Shown here one piece after another: positions 18,140-30,926 of a stretch of 64,000 nucleotides of DNA. The stretch covers positions 124,001 to 188,000 of the forward strand of contig JBBQJI010000006.1 in NCBI GenBank assembly GCA_038325765.1. Reading direction: 5' to 3'. The translations under genes were made by a program, and so were the position numbers. Each line of letters begins with the position of its first letter. Position 1 is the stretch's first letter. The stretch comes from Xiheibacterium sp038325765. Its GTDB lineage: Bacteria; Myxococcota_A; Polyangia; Nannocystales; Nannocystaceae. The notes under the pieces are model-generated. The model was not told the origin of the DNA, did not search any database, and worked only from the letters and a program-made list of their open reading frames with translations.

Positions 18140-18862
18140 ATGAAGAACGGCATCCACAACCCTGGTGCGTGGACCCTGCCCGCCTGGTCGCGGATCGGTG
18201 CGTTCGAGGTGTTCGGCGACTACGTGCCCATGCCGGACTTTCGCGTGATGGTCGCGGTCGGGCCGACGCAGGCGGCGCTGACCGACGCGCTCGAGCAGCG
18301 TGCCGGCGACACGGCATGGCTCGACCCCGATCTCGCCCGGGCGACGATGCGCGCGGGCCTGGGTCTGCTGCGGGGGCAGCTCGCCGACTTCGTCTACGCC
18401 AATGCCGAGCAGACCATGGTCCTCGTCCCCTCGGCGCGTTGCGCCGGCGGCGGTGCGGTCACGGCGGTGGCGTCGCAGATCGTGAGCAGCTACGCGTCGC
18501 GGCTCGCGTTGCTGTGCGGCTTCGAGGTGTCGCTGCAGTCGCGCGTGTTCGAGGTCCCCGACGTCACCATCGTCCGCCGCGCCCTCGGCTCGCTGGTCGA
18601 GGACGTCGAGGACACCACGCCGCGGCGCAGCTCGCTGTGGCTCGGGGCCCAGCTGCGCGGGCGCGGTCAGGCGTTCCATCCGTCGATGGTCGAGACCCTC
18701 CAGGAGCAGACCAGCTTGCTCCGTGGCCACGGCATCGACATGGACTCGCTGCCGGCGTGGTGGTGGCGCGGCGTCGCAGCCCATGTCGACCAGGGCGGCG
18801 CGCTGCGGGTCTACGACGACCTGCCGCAGGGCGAGGCGTTCGGCGACCTCGTGCCCGAGTGA
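18140..18862 (+). CDS. Thg1-like (tRNA-His guanylyltransferase fold) protein with lost catalytic residues
   Basis: A 240-aa protein whose whole length follows the bacterial Thg1-like (TLP) layout. YANAEQTMVLVPS (86-98) replaces the motif QSDEYSF/QSDEISL, ASQIVSSYASRLA matches the next helix, and LRGHGIDMDSLPAWWWRGV near 205-225 corresponds to the family end F..GINYNNLPEMFRKG. In TLPs the metal-binding Asp of RLDGR and the Asp-Glu of SDE are essential. Here the first site reads VGPTQ (40-44, no Asp), the second is E90-Q91, and the later FDCR-like motif is LQSR. It is therefore probably not a 3'-5' polymerase and may be an RNA-binding pseudoenzyme. The stop overlaps hemW (GTGA). The family call is by eye. 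Confidence 0.7.
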   Translation: MKNGIHNPGAWTLPAWSRIGAFEVFGDYVPMPDFRVMVAVGPTQAALTDALEQRAGDTAWLDPDLARATMRAGLGLLRGQLADFVYANAEQTMVLVPSARCAGGGAVTAVASQIVSSYASRLALLCGFEVSLQSRVFEVPDVTIVRRALGSLVEDVEDTTPRRSSLWLGAQLRGRGQAFHPSMVETLQEQTSLLRGHGIDMDSLPAWWWRGVAAHVDQGGALRVYDDLPQGEAFGDLVPE

Positions 18863-20061
18863 GTCTGCCCGGCCGTGCCTCGACCCCGGTGCGCGCACCG
18901 GCCCGCGCCGAAGAGCCCGGGGCGCTGTACGTCCACGTGCCGTTCTGCGCCCGGCGTTGCACCTACTGCGACTTCGACTTCGTCGTCGGACGCGTCCCCC
19001 GCAACGGCGCGCTGCTCGGGGGCCTCGCTCGCGAGCTCGAGCAGCGCAAGGACGAGATCCGGGCGCCACCTGCCACCGTGTACATCGGCGGCGGCACGCC
19101 GAGCCTGCTCGGCGCCGACGGTCTGCGCGCGCTCGGGGCCGTACTCGCGCCGTGGATCCGCCGCGACGCGCTCGTCGAGTTCACGGTGGAGCTCAACCCC
19201 GAGCACGTCGACGACGCAGTGCTCGACGCGGTGCAGCATATCGGCGGCGACAGGGTCTCGCTCGGGGTCCAGAGCTTCGAAGTGGACGCGCTCGCGCAGC
19301 TCGGCCGCGCCCACCATCCGGCCACGGCGCAGGCCGCCGTGCGGGCGTGCTTGGGCCGCGGGCTCTCGACGAGCGTCGATCTCATCGTCGGCTGGCCGGG
19401 TCAGGACGCCGCCGCGCTCGGCCGCGATCTCGATCGCGTGCTCGCGCTCGGCGTCGCGCACGTCTCGGTCTATGCGCTCACCATCGAGGCGACGGCGAGC
19501 TGGCCCAAGCTGGTGCGTCGCGGCCTGCGGGTGCTGCCCGACGACGACGCACAGGCCACCGCGCTCGAGCAGACCCACGCGCGACTCGTCGGCGCCGGCT
19601 TCGATCACTACGAGATCGCGAGCTACGCCCGCGGCGCCAGCCGGGCGCGGCACAACGGCGTGTACTGGGCGTGGCGCGACTACGTGGGCATCGGCCCCTC
19701 GGCGGCATCGGCGAGCCATGGATCCGGTGGGGCGGTCGTTCGTCGCACCAACGCCCGGGGATTCGACGCGTGGCTCGCGGGCGCCGCCGCCGACATCGAG
19801 ATGCTCGACCCGCGCGCGGCGGCGGCCGAGGGGCTGTGGCTCGGGCTCCGCACCGCCGACGGCGTCGATCTCGACGCGTTCCTGCGCCGCTTCAGCGCGG
19901 TCGACGAGGCGTGGGTGCGGGCGCGCGCCGCCGGGCGCGTGGCGCGTGGCGACCTCGTGTGGGACGGCGCCCGGCTGCGCACTGCGCCGGGGCGCTGGCT
20001 CGTGCTCGATGGCATCGCCGCCGATCTGTTGACCGAGCCGCCGCCGCCGCGCGCGTCGTGA
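18859..20061 (+). CDS. hemW: radical SAM heme chaperone HemW
   Basis: A 400-aa radical SAM protein of the HemN/HemW family. The 4Fe-4S cluster motif is C30-x3-C34-x2-C37 in FCARRCTYCDF, followed by YIGGGTPSLLG, TVELNPEHV and GDRVSLGVQSF, all HemW/HemN hallmarks; HYEIASYARGASRARHN is near residue 260. The short CxxxCxxC spacing without the extra HemN Cys favours the heme chaperone HemW over coproporphyrinogen dehydrogenase, which has CxxxCxxCxC. The GTG start 18859 overlaps the stop of the degraded Thg1-like gene by 4 bp, so the two are translationally coupled. Confidence 0.92.
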   Translation: MSLPGRASTPVRAPARAEEPGALYVHVPFCARRCTYCDFDFVVGRVPRNGALLGGLARELEQRKDEIRAPPATVYIGGGTPSLLGADGLRALGAVLAPWIRRDALVEFTVELNPEHVDDAVLDAVQHIGGDRVSLGVQSFEVDALAQLGRAHHPATAQAAVRACLGRGLSTSVDLIVGWPGQDAAALGRDLDRVLALGVAHVSVYALTIEATASWPKLVRRGLRVLPDDDAQATALEQTHARLVGAGFDHYEIASYARGASRARHNGVYWAWRDYVGIGPSAASASHGSGGAVVRRTNARGFDAWLAGAAADIEMLDPRAAAAEGLWLGLRTADGVDLDAFLRRFSAVDEAWVRARAAGRVARGDLVWDGARLRTAPGRWLVLDGIAADLLTEPPPPRAS

Positions 20062-20112
20062 TCGCCCCGAGCTCCGCGCGCGGGCGATGCCGACCTCGGC
20101 GTGCAGCCGTGC

Positions 20113-20118
20113 TAGACT
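20113..20118 (+). promoter_or_regulatory. possible -10 box (TAGACT) of hrcA
   Basis: TAGACT lies 9 nt before ATG 20128. A poor -35 match (CCGACC at 20090-20095) is 17 nt upstream. The 66-bp upstream region contains no CIRCE palindrome. Confidence 0.35.
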
Positions 20119-20127
20119 GCCGGCGCG

Positions 20128-21240
20128 ATGGAGCAGACCGAACTGCGGCCGAGGCAGGCGGAGCTGCTCCGTGCGGTGTGCCGCTCGTATCTCCTCGGTG
20201 GCGACGACGTCCCGTCGGCGGCCTTGGCCCGCGAGCATGATTGGTCGCCAGCCACCATCCGCAGCGAACTCGCCGCCCTCGAGCGCGCCGGCCTCGTCGA
20301 CCGCGCCCACCGCTCGGCCGGTTGCCGGCCCACCCGCGCCGGCCTCGAGCACTTCGTCCGCAGCCAGCCCAAGCTGCACGATCCGCCCCAGGGCGCGGCG
20401 CGGGCGATGGAGCGCTCGCTCGCGGGCAGCTCGGGCTCGGTCGAGCACGACCTGAGGGCTGCAGTGCGCGTGCTCGCCGAGGTCGGTGGCTGCGTCGCGG
20501 TCTCGTTCCTCGCGGATCCCGGCCGGCGCCGCGTCAACGAGCTCGAGCTCGTGCCGCTGTCGTCGACGCGGCTCTTGGTGGTCGTCGGCTTCGAGGGCGG
20601 CGGCACCACGATGCAGCCGGTCGGCTTCGACGACTACGCGACCATCGAGGCCCTCGCAGACGAGGCCATCGCGCTGCAGGCCCGGCTGCGCGCGTTCTGC
20701 ATCGGTCGCACGCTGCTCGAGGCCCACGCCGAGCTCGCGCGCGCCCGCGACGAGCTGCGCTTGCGGGTCGACCACCGCCTCGCCGAGGTCGTCCGGCTCG
20801 GCCTGTCGGTCTGCACCGGTGGCGAGCTCGATCCGCTGTGGCTGTCGGTCGCCGGCCAGTCGGGACTCGCCCGCGGGCTGGGGGCCGCCGGCCTCGACGG
20901 TCTCCGCGAGGTGCTCTCGCGCCTCGAGGACGATCGCCGTCTGGCGGAGATCCTGTGCCAGCTGCTGCCGGTCGCCGAGCACGCCGAGGCGCCCCACGCC
21001 CAGGTCGTGCTGGGCGACGCGGCGCTGCTCGATCATGCGGGCCTCGACCGCGGCGGCTCGGGCGATGCGTGGGGCCCCAACGGTCTGCGGCTAGCACTGG
21101 TCGGATGTCGCCTGCCGGTCGCCGCCGGCGCGTCGGCCAAGCTCGGCGCCATCGCGGTGCTCGGCCCCGATCGGATGGACTACGCCAGCGTGATTCCTCT
21201 GGTAGAGTATGCGGCCAGAGCGTTGGCCGCCCGTACCTGA
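20128..21240 (+). CDS. hrcA: heat-inducible transcription repressor HrcA
   Basis: A 370-aa protein with the HrcA order: an N-terminal winged helix (LRPRQAELLRAVCRSYL, then SAALAREHDWSPATIRSELAALERAGLV), the dimerisation region and a C-terminal GAF-like domain ending MDYASVIPLVEYAARAL. HrcA binds CIRCE operators and represses chaperone genes. It heads hrcA-grpE-dnaK-dnaJ. The DNA-recognition helix is divergent from common HrcAs (AGLVDRAHRSAGCRPT in place of G.l.qpH.SaGRvPT) yet the order is clear. No canonical CIRCE is visible in the cluster, so the operator may have diverged with the protein. Confidence 0.9.
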   Translation: MEQTELRPRQAELLRAVCRSYLLGGDDVPSAALAREHDWSPATIRSELAALERAGLVDRAHRSAGCRPTRAGLEHFVRSQPKLHDPPQGAARAMERSLAGSSGSVEHDLRAAVRVLAEVGGCVAVSFLADPGRRRVNELELVPLSSTRLLVVVGFEGGGTTMQPVGFDDYATIEALADEAIALQARLRAFCIGRTLLEAHAELARARDELRLRVDHRLAEVVRLGLSVCTGGELDPLWLSVAGQSGLARGLGAAGLDGLREVLSRLEDDRRLAEILCQLLPVAEHAEAPHAQVVLGDAALLDHAGLDRGGSGDAWGPNGLRLALVGCRLPVAAGASAKLGAIAVLGPDRMDYASVIPLVEYAARALAART

Positions 21241-21250
21241 GGGCACGACG

Positions 21251-21273
21251 GTTCGGATCTTCGATCTCCGAAC
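21251..21273 (+). promoter_or_regulatory. imperfect hairpin between hrcA and grpE
   Basis: The 23-nt stretch 21251-21273 begins GTTCGGATC and ends GATCTCCGAAC, giving a stem with a 2-nt bulge and a TTC loop. A second short GGCCC/GGGCC hairpin follows at about 21274-21285. It may be an RNA element or operator in the leader of grpE; there is no U-tract, so it is not an obvious terminator. Confidence 0.4.
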
Positions 21274-21314
21274 GGCCCTTGGGCCGGCCCCGCTTGCCGC
21301 ATCCGAGGCGTCGA

Positions 21315-21947
21315 ATGACGAAACAGACCGATCCCGCGAAAGCCAGCGCCGACCTCAGCGACGAGATCCAGCAGGCGATGGACGAGGCCGAGGCCGCCGT
21401 GACGGCCCTCGATGAGGACGACCTTCAGGCCGATGCGTCAGGCGCCACCGGCCTCGCGGCCGCCGTGGTCGAGCTCGAGACCGAGCTGCAGCAGACCAAG
21501 GACCGTTGGCTGCGCGCGGTCGCCGACCTCGAGAATTACAAGAAGCGGGTCAAGCGCGAGGTCGACGAGGCGTCGACGTCGGCGGTCCAACGGCTGCTGC
21601 CGGCGTTCTTGCCGACGGTCGACAACCTCGAGCGCGCGCTCGAGGTGTCGGGCCCCGGCGCCAGCGTCGAGCAGCTCGTGCGCGGCATCCAGATGGTGCG
21701 CGACGAGTTCCTCGCGGCGCTGCGCAAGCACGGCATCGAGCCGGTGCCCAGCGTCGGCACCCCCTTCGACCCCACGATGCACGACGCCCTCCAGCAGATC
21801 GACTCCCCCGAACACGCGCCCGGCGTCGTCGTCCGCGAGTTCGAGCGGGGCTATCGCTTCGGCGAGCGGCTGTTGCGGCCCGCCCGCGTGATCATTGCAG
21901 GCCCCGGCTCCACCGGCGCGCCGGGTGAGGGCGCGAAGGAGGCCTGA
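21315..21947 (+). CDS. grpE: nucleotide exchange factor GrpE
   Basis: A 210-aa protein. The long N-terminal acidic/coiled-coil part is followed by RWLRAVADLENYKKRVKRE, the GrpE dimer helix, and by the four-helix and beta-wing region with FLPTVDNLERAL, PFDPTMHDALQQI and a closing beta-wing ending GYRFGERLLRPARVII. GrpE releases ADP from DnaK. ATG 21315 was chosen as the first Met giving a GrpE-like start. The dnaK gene begins 2 nt after the stop. Confidence 0.96.
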   Translation: MTKQTDPAKASADLSDEIQQAMDEAEAAVTALDEDDLQADASGATGLAAAVVELETELQQTKDRWLRAVADLENYKKRVKREVDEASTSAVQRLLPAFLPTVDNLERALEVSGPGASVEQLVRGIQMVRDEFLAALRKHGIEPVPSVGTPFDPTMHDALQQIDSPEHAPGVVVREFERGYRFGERLLRPARVIIAGPGSTGAPGEGAKEA

Positions 21948-21949
21948 GG

Positions 21950-23779
<1,830 letters not shown>

Positions 23780-23791
23780 TGCGGACACGCT

Positions 23792-24919
23792 GTGGCCGAA
23801 CCTGACTACTACGCACTTTTGGGCGTCGACGCGGCGGCCAGCTCCGACGAGATCAAGCGGGCGTTTCGCCGGCTCACCCTCGAGTTCCACCCCGATCGCC
23901 ACCCCGGCGACGCCCAGATCGAGGCGCGCTACCGCCAGATCAACATGGCGTACGACACCTTGTCGGACGCGACCAAGCGCTCTCGCTACGACATGCAGCG
24001 CCGCCTGGGGCAGCTCGATCTGAGCCGCGGCTTCGACGGCCAGACCGCCCGCGATCTGCTCGGCAACGTGTTCGGCGACGTGTTCGGCAGCCGGCGTACG
24101 CAGCGGCGCAAGGGCAGGGATCTGCGCTACACGCTGACCGTCGACTTCCACGAGGCGGTGCTCGGCAGTCGGCACACGATCGAGTTCGAGGCTGCCGGCG
24201 CGTGCTCGCAGTGCACGGGCACCGGCACGCGACCGGGCGGCAAGCCCCCCGACGGTTGCGACGTGTGCGGTGGACGTGGCGAGGTGAAGGGCGAGGGCCT
24301 GTTCGGGCGGCGCACGCGTTGTGGCCGCTGCGATGGCACCGGCCTGGTCCAGGTCGACCCGTGCACCGCGTGCAAGGGCTCGGGCTCGCGCCGGCAGACG
24401 CGGGCGTTCGACGTGAAGCTCGCTGCGGGCACCCTCGCCGGGGCCGAGCGCGTCCTCGCGGGGCTGGGCGAGCCCGGCCGCTTCGGCGGCGATCCGGGTG
24501 ATCTTCGGGTCACCGTCAACGTCCGCCCCCATCCGCGGCTGCAGCGCGAGGGCGACGACATCCGCTGCGACGTCCACATCAGCGTCACCGAGGCGGCCTG
24601 CGGCGCCAAGGTGTGCGTGCCGACCGTGGACGGCGAGGTCGCGCTCGACATCCCCGCCGGCATTCGGTCGGGCACGCGTCTGCGGCTGCGCGGCAAGGGC
24701 GTGCCCCAGCCCGAGGCGCGCCGCGGCGCAGCGGCGCGCGGCGATCAGCTCGTCGCCGTCGTCGTCGAGACGCCCACCATCGACGACGCGCGCGTGCGCG
24801 CAGCGCTCGGGGCTCTCGAAGCCGTCTGCAGCGAGCGCGGCGCATATCCGCGACGCGAGCATGAGCGTGCTGCCGCTCCGAGCGCCCGCCTGGGCGGCAG
24901 CGGCGGCGAAACCCGCTAA
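23792..24919 (+). CDS. dnaJ: co-chaperone DnaJ (Hsp40)
   Basis: A 375-aa type I J protein. The J domain has the HPD triad in LEFHPDRHPGD near residue 33. The Gly/Phe region is very short (GFDGQTARDLLGNVFGDVFG). Four zinc-binding repeats, CSQCTGTG, CDVCGGRG, CGRCDGTG and CTACKGSG, are present, followed by the two beta-barrel substrate domains. The C-terminus is Arg/Ala-rich. The start is GTG 23792, 12 nt after dnaK. DnaJ delivers clients and stimulates DnaK ATP hydrolysis. Confidence 0.97.
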   Translation: MAEPDYYALLGVDAAASSDEIKRAFRRLTLEFHPDRHPGDAQIEARYRQINMAYDTLSDATKRSRYDMQRRLGQLDLSRGFDGQTARDLLGNVFGDVFGSRRTQRRKGRDLRYTLTVDFHEAVLGSRHTIEFEAAGACSQCTGTGTRPGGKPPDGCDVCGGRGEVKGEGLFGRRTRCGRCDGTGLVQVDPCTACKGSGSRRQTRAFDVKLAAGTLAGAERVLAGLGEPGRFGGDPGDLRVTVNVRPHPRLQREGDDIRCDVHISVTEAACGAKVCVPTVDGEVALDIPAGIRSGTRLRLRGKGVPQPEARRGAAARGDQLVAVVVETPTIDDARVRAALGALEAVCSERGAYPRREHERAAAPSARLGGSGGETR

Positions 24920-24954
24920 GCTGGGGTCTGCCCAGCGTATCGGGTGCCCGCAGC

Positions 24955-25620
24955 ATGGTGTTCATCGACATCCAGCACCGCGAGGTGACGCTCAAGCTCG
25001 TCTACTACGGGCCGGCGCTCAGCGGCAAGACCACGAACCTGCAGCAGCTCCATGCGATGATGGGCGATGGCACGGGCACGCGTCTGATGACGCTCAACAC
25101 CCGCGACGACCGCACGCTGTTCTTCGATCTGCTGCCGCTGCAGATGGTCACCGCAGGCGGGCTGTCGATCAAGGTCAAGCTATTCACCGTGCCAGGGCAG
25201 GTCTATCACGCGGCCACTCGGCGTATCGTGCTGCAGGGCGCCGACGGTGTGGTGTTCGTCGCCGACAGCCGCATCAGTGAGACACGGGCCAACAACGAGA
25301 GTTTCGCCGATCTGCGGCACAACCTCGCCGAGAACGCGATCGCCCTCGAGGACATCGCGGTCGTAATCCAGTTCAACAAGCGCGACCTGCCCGGCATCCG
25401 CAGCGACGACGAGATCACACGCATCGCCGCCAAGGGCAGCGAGCCGGTGTACACCGCCGTCGCCATCGAGGGCGTCGGTGTCGCCGAGACCTTCGAGGGG
25501 CTGGCGTCGTCGACGTGGAACAAGCTCGATCGCCGCTACGAGCTGGATCGCCGCTTCGGCGTCACGCACGATCAGTTCATTGCGCGCCTTCGCGGGCTGC
25601 TCGGGCGGGGTGAACCGTGA
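24955..25620 (+). CDS. MglA-like small Ras-family GTPase
   Basis: A 221-aa GTPase. The P-loop is G19-PALSGKTT, preceded by KLVYYG, followed by the TLFFDLLPL segment and the VPGQVYH switch-2 region; the guanine-specificity motif is QFNKRDLP. This matches MglA, the myxobacterial polarity GTPase that drives gliding and pilus reversal. It carries an extra C-terminal 25 residues (ELDRRFGVTHDQFIARLRGL). It follows dnaJ by 35 bp and its TGA overlaps the start of a histidine kinase gene (GTGA). MglB-type GAP genes are not nearby. Whether it is the polarity MglA or a paralogue cannot be said here. Confidence 0.93.
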   Translation: MVFIDIQHREVTLKLVYYGPALSGKTTNLQQLHAMMGDGTGTRLMTLNTRDDRTLFFDLLPLQMVTAGGLSIKVKLFTVPGQVYHAATRRIVLQGADGVVFVADSRISETRANNESFADLRHNLAENAIALEDIAVVIQFNKRDLPGIRSDDEITRIAAKGSEPVYTAVAIEGVGVAETFEGLASSTWNKLDRRYELDRRFGVTHDQFIARLRGLLGRGEP

Positions 25621-26879
25621 GCGTGCAAGCGCCGGCACCCACCGATCGTGCACCGCCGCTGGGCGAGCTGGTCACCACGGCCGAGCTCGAGCGCTGCCTG
25701 CGACCGCTCTTGCTGCACGGCATCGATGGCATCGTCGTGTTCGACGCCTCGGGGCGCGCGCACGCGCGTGTGTGGCTGGCGGGCTCGCCGGCGGGCGCAT
25801 GGGAGCAGCTGCCGCCCGAGGCCGCGGCGACGCTGCACCGCGCCGATCCCAAGGCCTTCGGCGTCGGCGATCACGTCTGCGAGGCCTCGGGCCTGCTCGC
25901 AGGCAGCGATCACGTCGGTGCCCTGGTGGTGTGCCGCCAGCAATCCGCCGCCGCCGATGGGGCGCTCACCGCCGCGCTCGGAGGGGTGCTCGCCCAGATC
26001 CTCCACTCGGCCTACGCGACGTGGGTGACCTCGCAGCTGCACCTGCAGACCAGCGCCAGCGCGTGGCGGGCACTGTCGGCGCAGAACGTCGAGTTGCAGC
26101 GCGCCGTCGAGCATCTGCGCCAGCTCGATCAACTCAAGAGCAACTTCCTCGCGACGGTCTCCCACGAGCTGCGCACCCCGCTGACCTCGGTCATCGGCTT
26201 CTCCGAGATGCTGGTCGAGGGCGTCGCCGGCGATCTCAACCCCGAGCAGGCCGACTACGTGCGCACGATCCTCTCTCGCGGCGAGGAGCTGCTTTCGCTC
26301 ATCACCCACGTGCTCGAGATGTCGCAACTCGAGGCCGGCGCCGTGCGGCTCGAGTTGCACGCGTGCGATGTCGGTGCCCTGGTGGCCCGCGCCTTCGAGG
26401 CCCTGCGGTTGGGCGCCGAACAGGCCGAGGTCGTGCTCCGCGCCGAGATCCCCGCGCTCGCGCCGGTCCTCGTCGATCCCGAGAAGCTGCACCGCGTGCT
26501 CGTGAACCTGGTGGGCAACGCGATCAAGTTCTCGCCCCGCGGCGAGACCGTGCTCGTGCGTGCCCAGGCGGCGCCGATCCGCCGCCCCTTCATCGAGGAG
26601 ACCCTCTTCGGCGAAGAGGCCAACGACGCCGTTCGCATCACCGTGGTCGATCGCGGGATCGGCATCGCCGCTGATCAGCTGCTGCGGATCTTCGAGGCGT
26701 TCTACCAGGTCGATTCCGGCCCCACGCGGCGCCACGGTGGCGCCGGGCTCGGTCTGTCGATCGTCCGCAACATCCTGGCCGCGCACGGCGGCGAGGCGTG
26801 GGCCGAGAGCACCGTCGGGGCCGGCACCGACATGCACGTGACCGTGCCGATCGCCTCGGCGCAGGCCAATCCCGGCTGA
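25617..26879 (+). CDS. sensor histidine kinase coupled to an MglA-like GTPase
   Basis: A 420-aa kinase with no membrane segment or signal peptide. Residues 1-150 form a putative sensor region that I cannot assign (GAF-like, with IVVFDASGRAHARVW near 40). A coiled segment (NVELQRAVEHLRQLDQLKSNF) leads into the phosphoacceptor region VSHELRTPL with His183. The ATPase domain has N, G1 and G2 boxes: LVNLVGNAIKFSP, VVDRGIGIA and GGAGLGLSIVRNIL. GTG 25617 overlaps the GTPase stop. A cytoplasmic kinase made together with an MglA-like GTPase suggests a signalling pair that senses or sets GTPase state; no cognate response regulator is adjacent. Confidence 0.92.
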   Translation: MSVQAPAPTDRAPPLGELVTTAELERCLRPLLLHGIDGIVVFDASGRAHARVWLAGSPAGAWEQLPPEAAATLHRADPKAFGVGDHVCEASGLLAGSDHVGALVVCRQQSAAADGALTAALGGVLAQILHSAYATWVTSQLHLQTSASAWRALSAQNVELQRAVEHLRQLDQLKSNFLATVSHELRTPLTSVIGFSEMLVEGVAGDLNPEQADYVRTILSRGEELLSLITHVLEMSQLEAGAVRLELHACDVGALVARAFEALRLGAEQAEVVLRAEIPALAPVLVDPEKLHRVLVNLVGNAIKFSPRGETVLVRAQAAPIRRPFIEETLFGEEANDAVRITVVDRGIGIAADQLLRIFEAFYQVDSGPTRRHGGAGLGLSIVRNILAAHGGEAWAESTVGAGTDMHVTVPIASAQANPG

Positions 26880-27058
26880 CGTTGCGTGGGGGATCTGTGC
26901 GCGACGTGCATGCCGGGATCTACGGCTGACGATCCCGTCCGTGCCGCGCAGCGTCGGCTTTTCTGGATCAATCGCACCGCGACGCGCACGCTTGGACCCG
27001 CGGCGGCCTTGCGCCGACGCGGTGCCGTCGGCAAAGTGCAGCGGCGTAGGTGTCGGCG

Positions 27059-27328
27059 ATGAACGCCCAACAACAGCTCCAAGAACTCGAGCGCGTGGCG
27101 GAGTCGCTCGCGATCAAGGTCTGCTACGAGCCGATGTCCGGCCTCGTCCAGGGGACGGGCGGGCTGTGTCGACTGCGGGGCGAGTACCGCATCATCGTCG
27201 ACAAGAAGCTCCGCACCCCCGAGCGCGTGAACATCTTGGCCGACGCGCTGCGCCGCTTCGATCTCTCCGGCGTCGAGATGGGGGTGGCGTTGCGTCACCT
27301 CCTGGTCCGCGCGCCGGTGGCTTCGTAG
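27059..27328 (+). CDS. small conserved-looking protein
   Basis: An 89-aa protein starting MNAQQQLQELERVAESLAIK. It has YEPMSGLVQGTGGLCRLRGEYRIIVDKKL in the middle and ends VALRHLLVRAPVAS. The pattern of a short helix, a beta hairpin with RGEYRIIVD and a final helix looks like a compact alpha/beta fold. A TAGG stretch about 9 nt upstream may serve as the ribosome-binding site; GTG 27050 is an alternative start. Function unknown. About 180 bp upstream hold no recognisable gene. Confidence 0.72.
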   Translation: MNAQQQLQELERVAESLAIKVCYEPMSGLVQGTGGLCRLRGEYRIIVDKKLRTPERVNILADALRRFDLSGVEMGVALRHLLVRAPVAS

Positions 27329-27364
27329 CCGCCCGGCGTGCGCTGCGGCTGCGGCCCGCCTCGC

Positions 27365-27727
27365 TCACGGACGCAGCAGGGTCGCCAGCGTGGGATCCCC
27401 TGCGAGCAGCGCGGTCACTTCGGCGCGGAGGGCATCGAGCGCCGCAGGCTCGGCGGTGGGGCCGAGCATCGCGGTCGCAGTGGCGTCGACGAGGGCCCGC
27501 AGCGCGCCATCGGCGTCGATCGCCCCGGCGGACAGCGACGCCGCGATCGCCGAGGTGGGGTCGATCCCGGCGGCAAGGGCCCCCTCGATCGCTGCGGTGG
27601 CCTCGGCCGGGGCCGTCGCATCGACGGCGGTCGGACCGTCGGCGGCGGCCGTCGCGTCGACCGACGCGCTGGCCGTGGGTCGGGAAATGCCCCCGATTCT
27701 GAGGGGATCGTCGTCGTTTCCGGCCAT
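27365..27727 (-). CDS. small Ala/Thr-rich protein with strong ribosome-binding site
   Basis: A 120-aa protein, one third Ala, with no signal or membrane segment; it is largely helical (AALDALRAEVTALLAGDP) after a low-complexity Ala/Thr/Asp stretch. Support for a real gene is the ribosome-binding site AAGGAG (27735-27740) with 7 nt to ATG 27727, one of the few strong ones in the window, and a TAGACT -10 box just upstream (27743-27748). It is convergent with the small gene 27059-27328 and diverges from the PEGA kinase. Function unknown. Confidence 0.65.
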   Translation of the reverse strand: MAGNDDDPLRIGGISRPTASASVDATAAADGPTAVDATAPAEATAAIEGALAAGIDPTSAIAASLSAGAIDADGALRALVDATATAMLGPTAEPAALDALRAEVTALLAGDPTLATLLRP

Positions 27728-27742
27728 GGTACGGCTCCTTGG

Positions 27743-27748
27743 AGTCTA
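27743..27748 (-). promoter_or_regulatory. possible -10 box (TAGACT) of the 27365 gene
   Basis: TAGACT on the minus strand, immediately followed by AAGGAG (27735-27740) and ATG 27727. The same GCTAGACT string stands before hrcA. No clear -35 box was found. Confidence 0.3.
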
Positions 27749-27872
27749 GCATCGGCCGCGCCGCGGGGGCGTTGCACGGAGTTCGCCGACCGATCGCGAA
27801 GCCCGCGCGGCAGGGGCCGGGCGCGATCGGGCCGGCGTTTGTCGGCGAGCATCTGTCGGCCAGTGTTTTCGG

Positions 27873-27878
27873 TATAAT
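27873..27878 (+). promoter_or_regulatory. perfect -10 box (TATAAT) upstream of a kinase gene
   Basis: TATAAT stands out in a stretch of over 70 percent GC, about 72 nt before TTG 27951. No convincing -35 hexamer is found 16-18 nt upstream, so the promoter may rely on an activator. Confidence 0.5.
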
Positions 27879-27950
27879 GTCGGCCGTCGGTGCGAGACGC
27901 GCACCCGCGTGCGTGCGGGGCCCACCCCACGCCGTGTCCGGAGCGTCGCT

Positions 27951-30922
<2,972 letters not shown>

Positions 30923-30926
<4 letters not shown>

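Noticed and set aside
20062..20127. CIRCE operator upstream of hrcA
   Set aside because: No 9-bp inverted repeat with a 9-bp spacer is present.
18811..21036. 741-aa minus-strand reading opposite hemW and hrcA
   Set aside because: Shadow of certain plus-strand genes; His/Arg/Val-rich with no motif.
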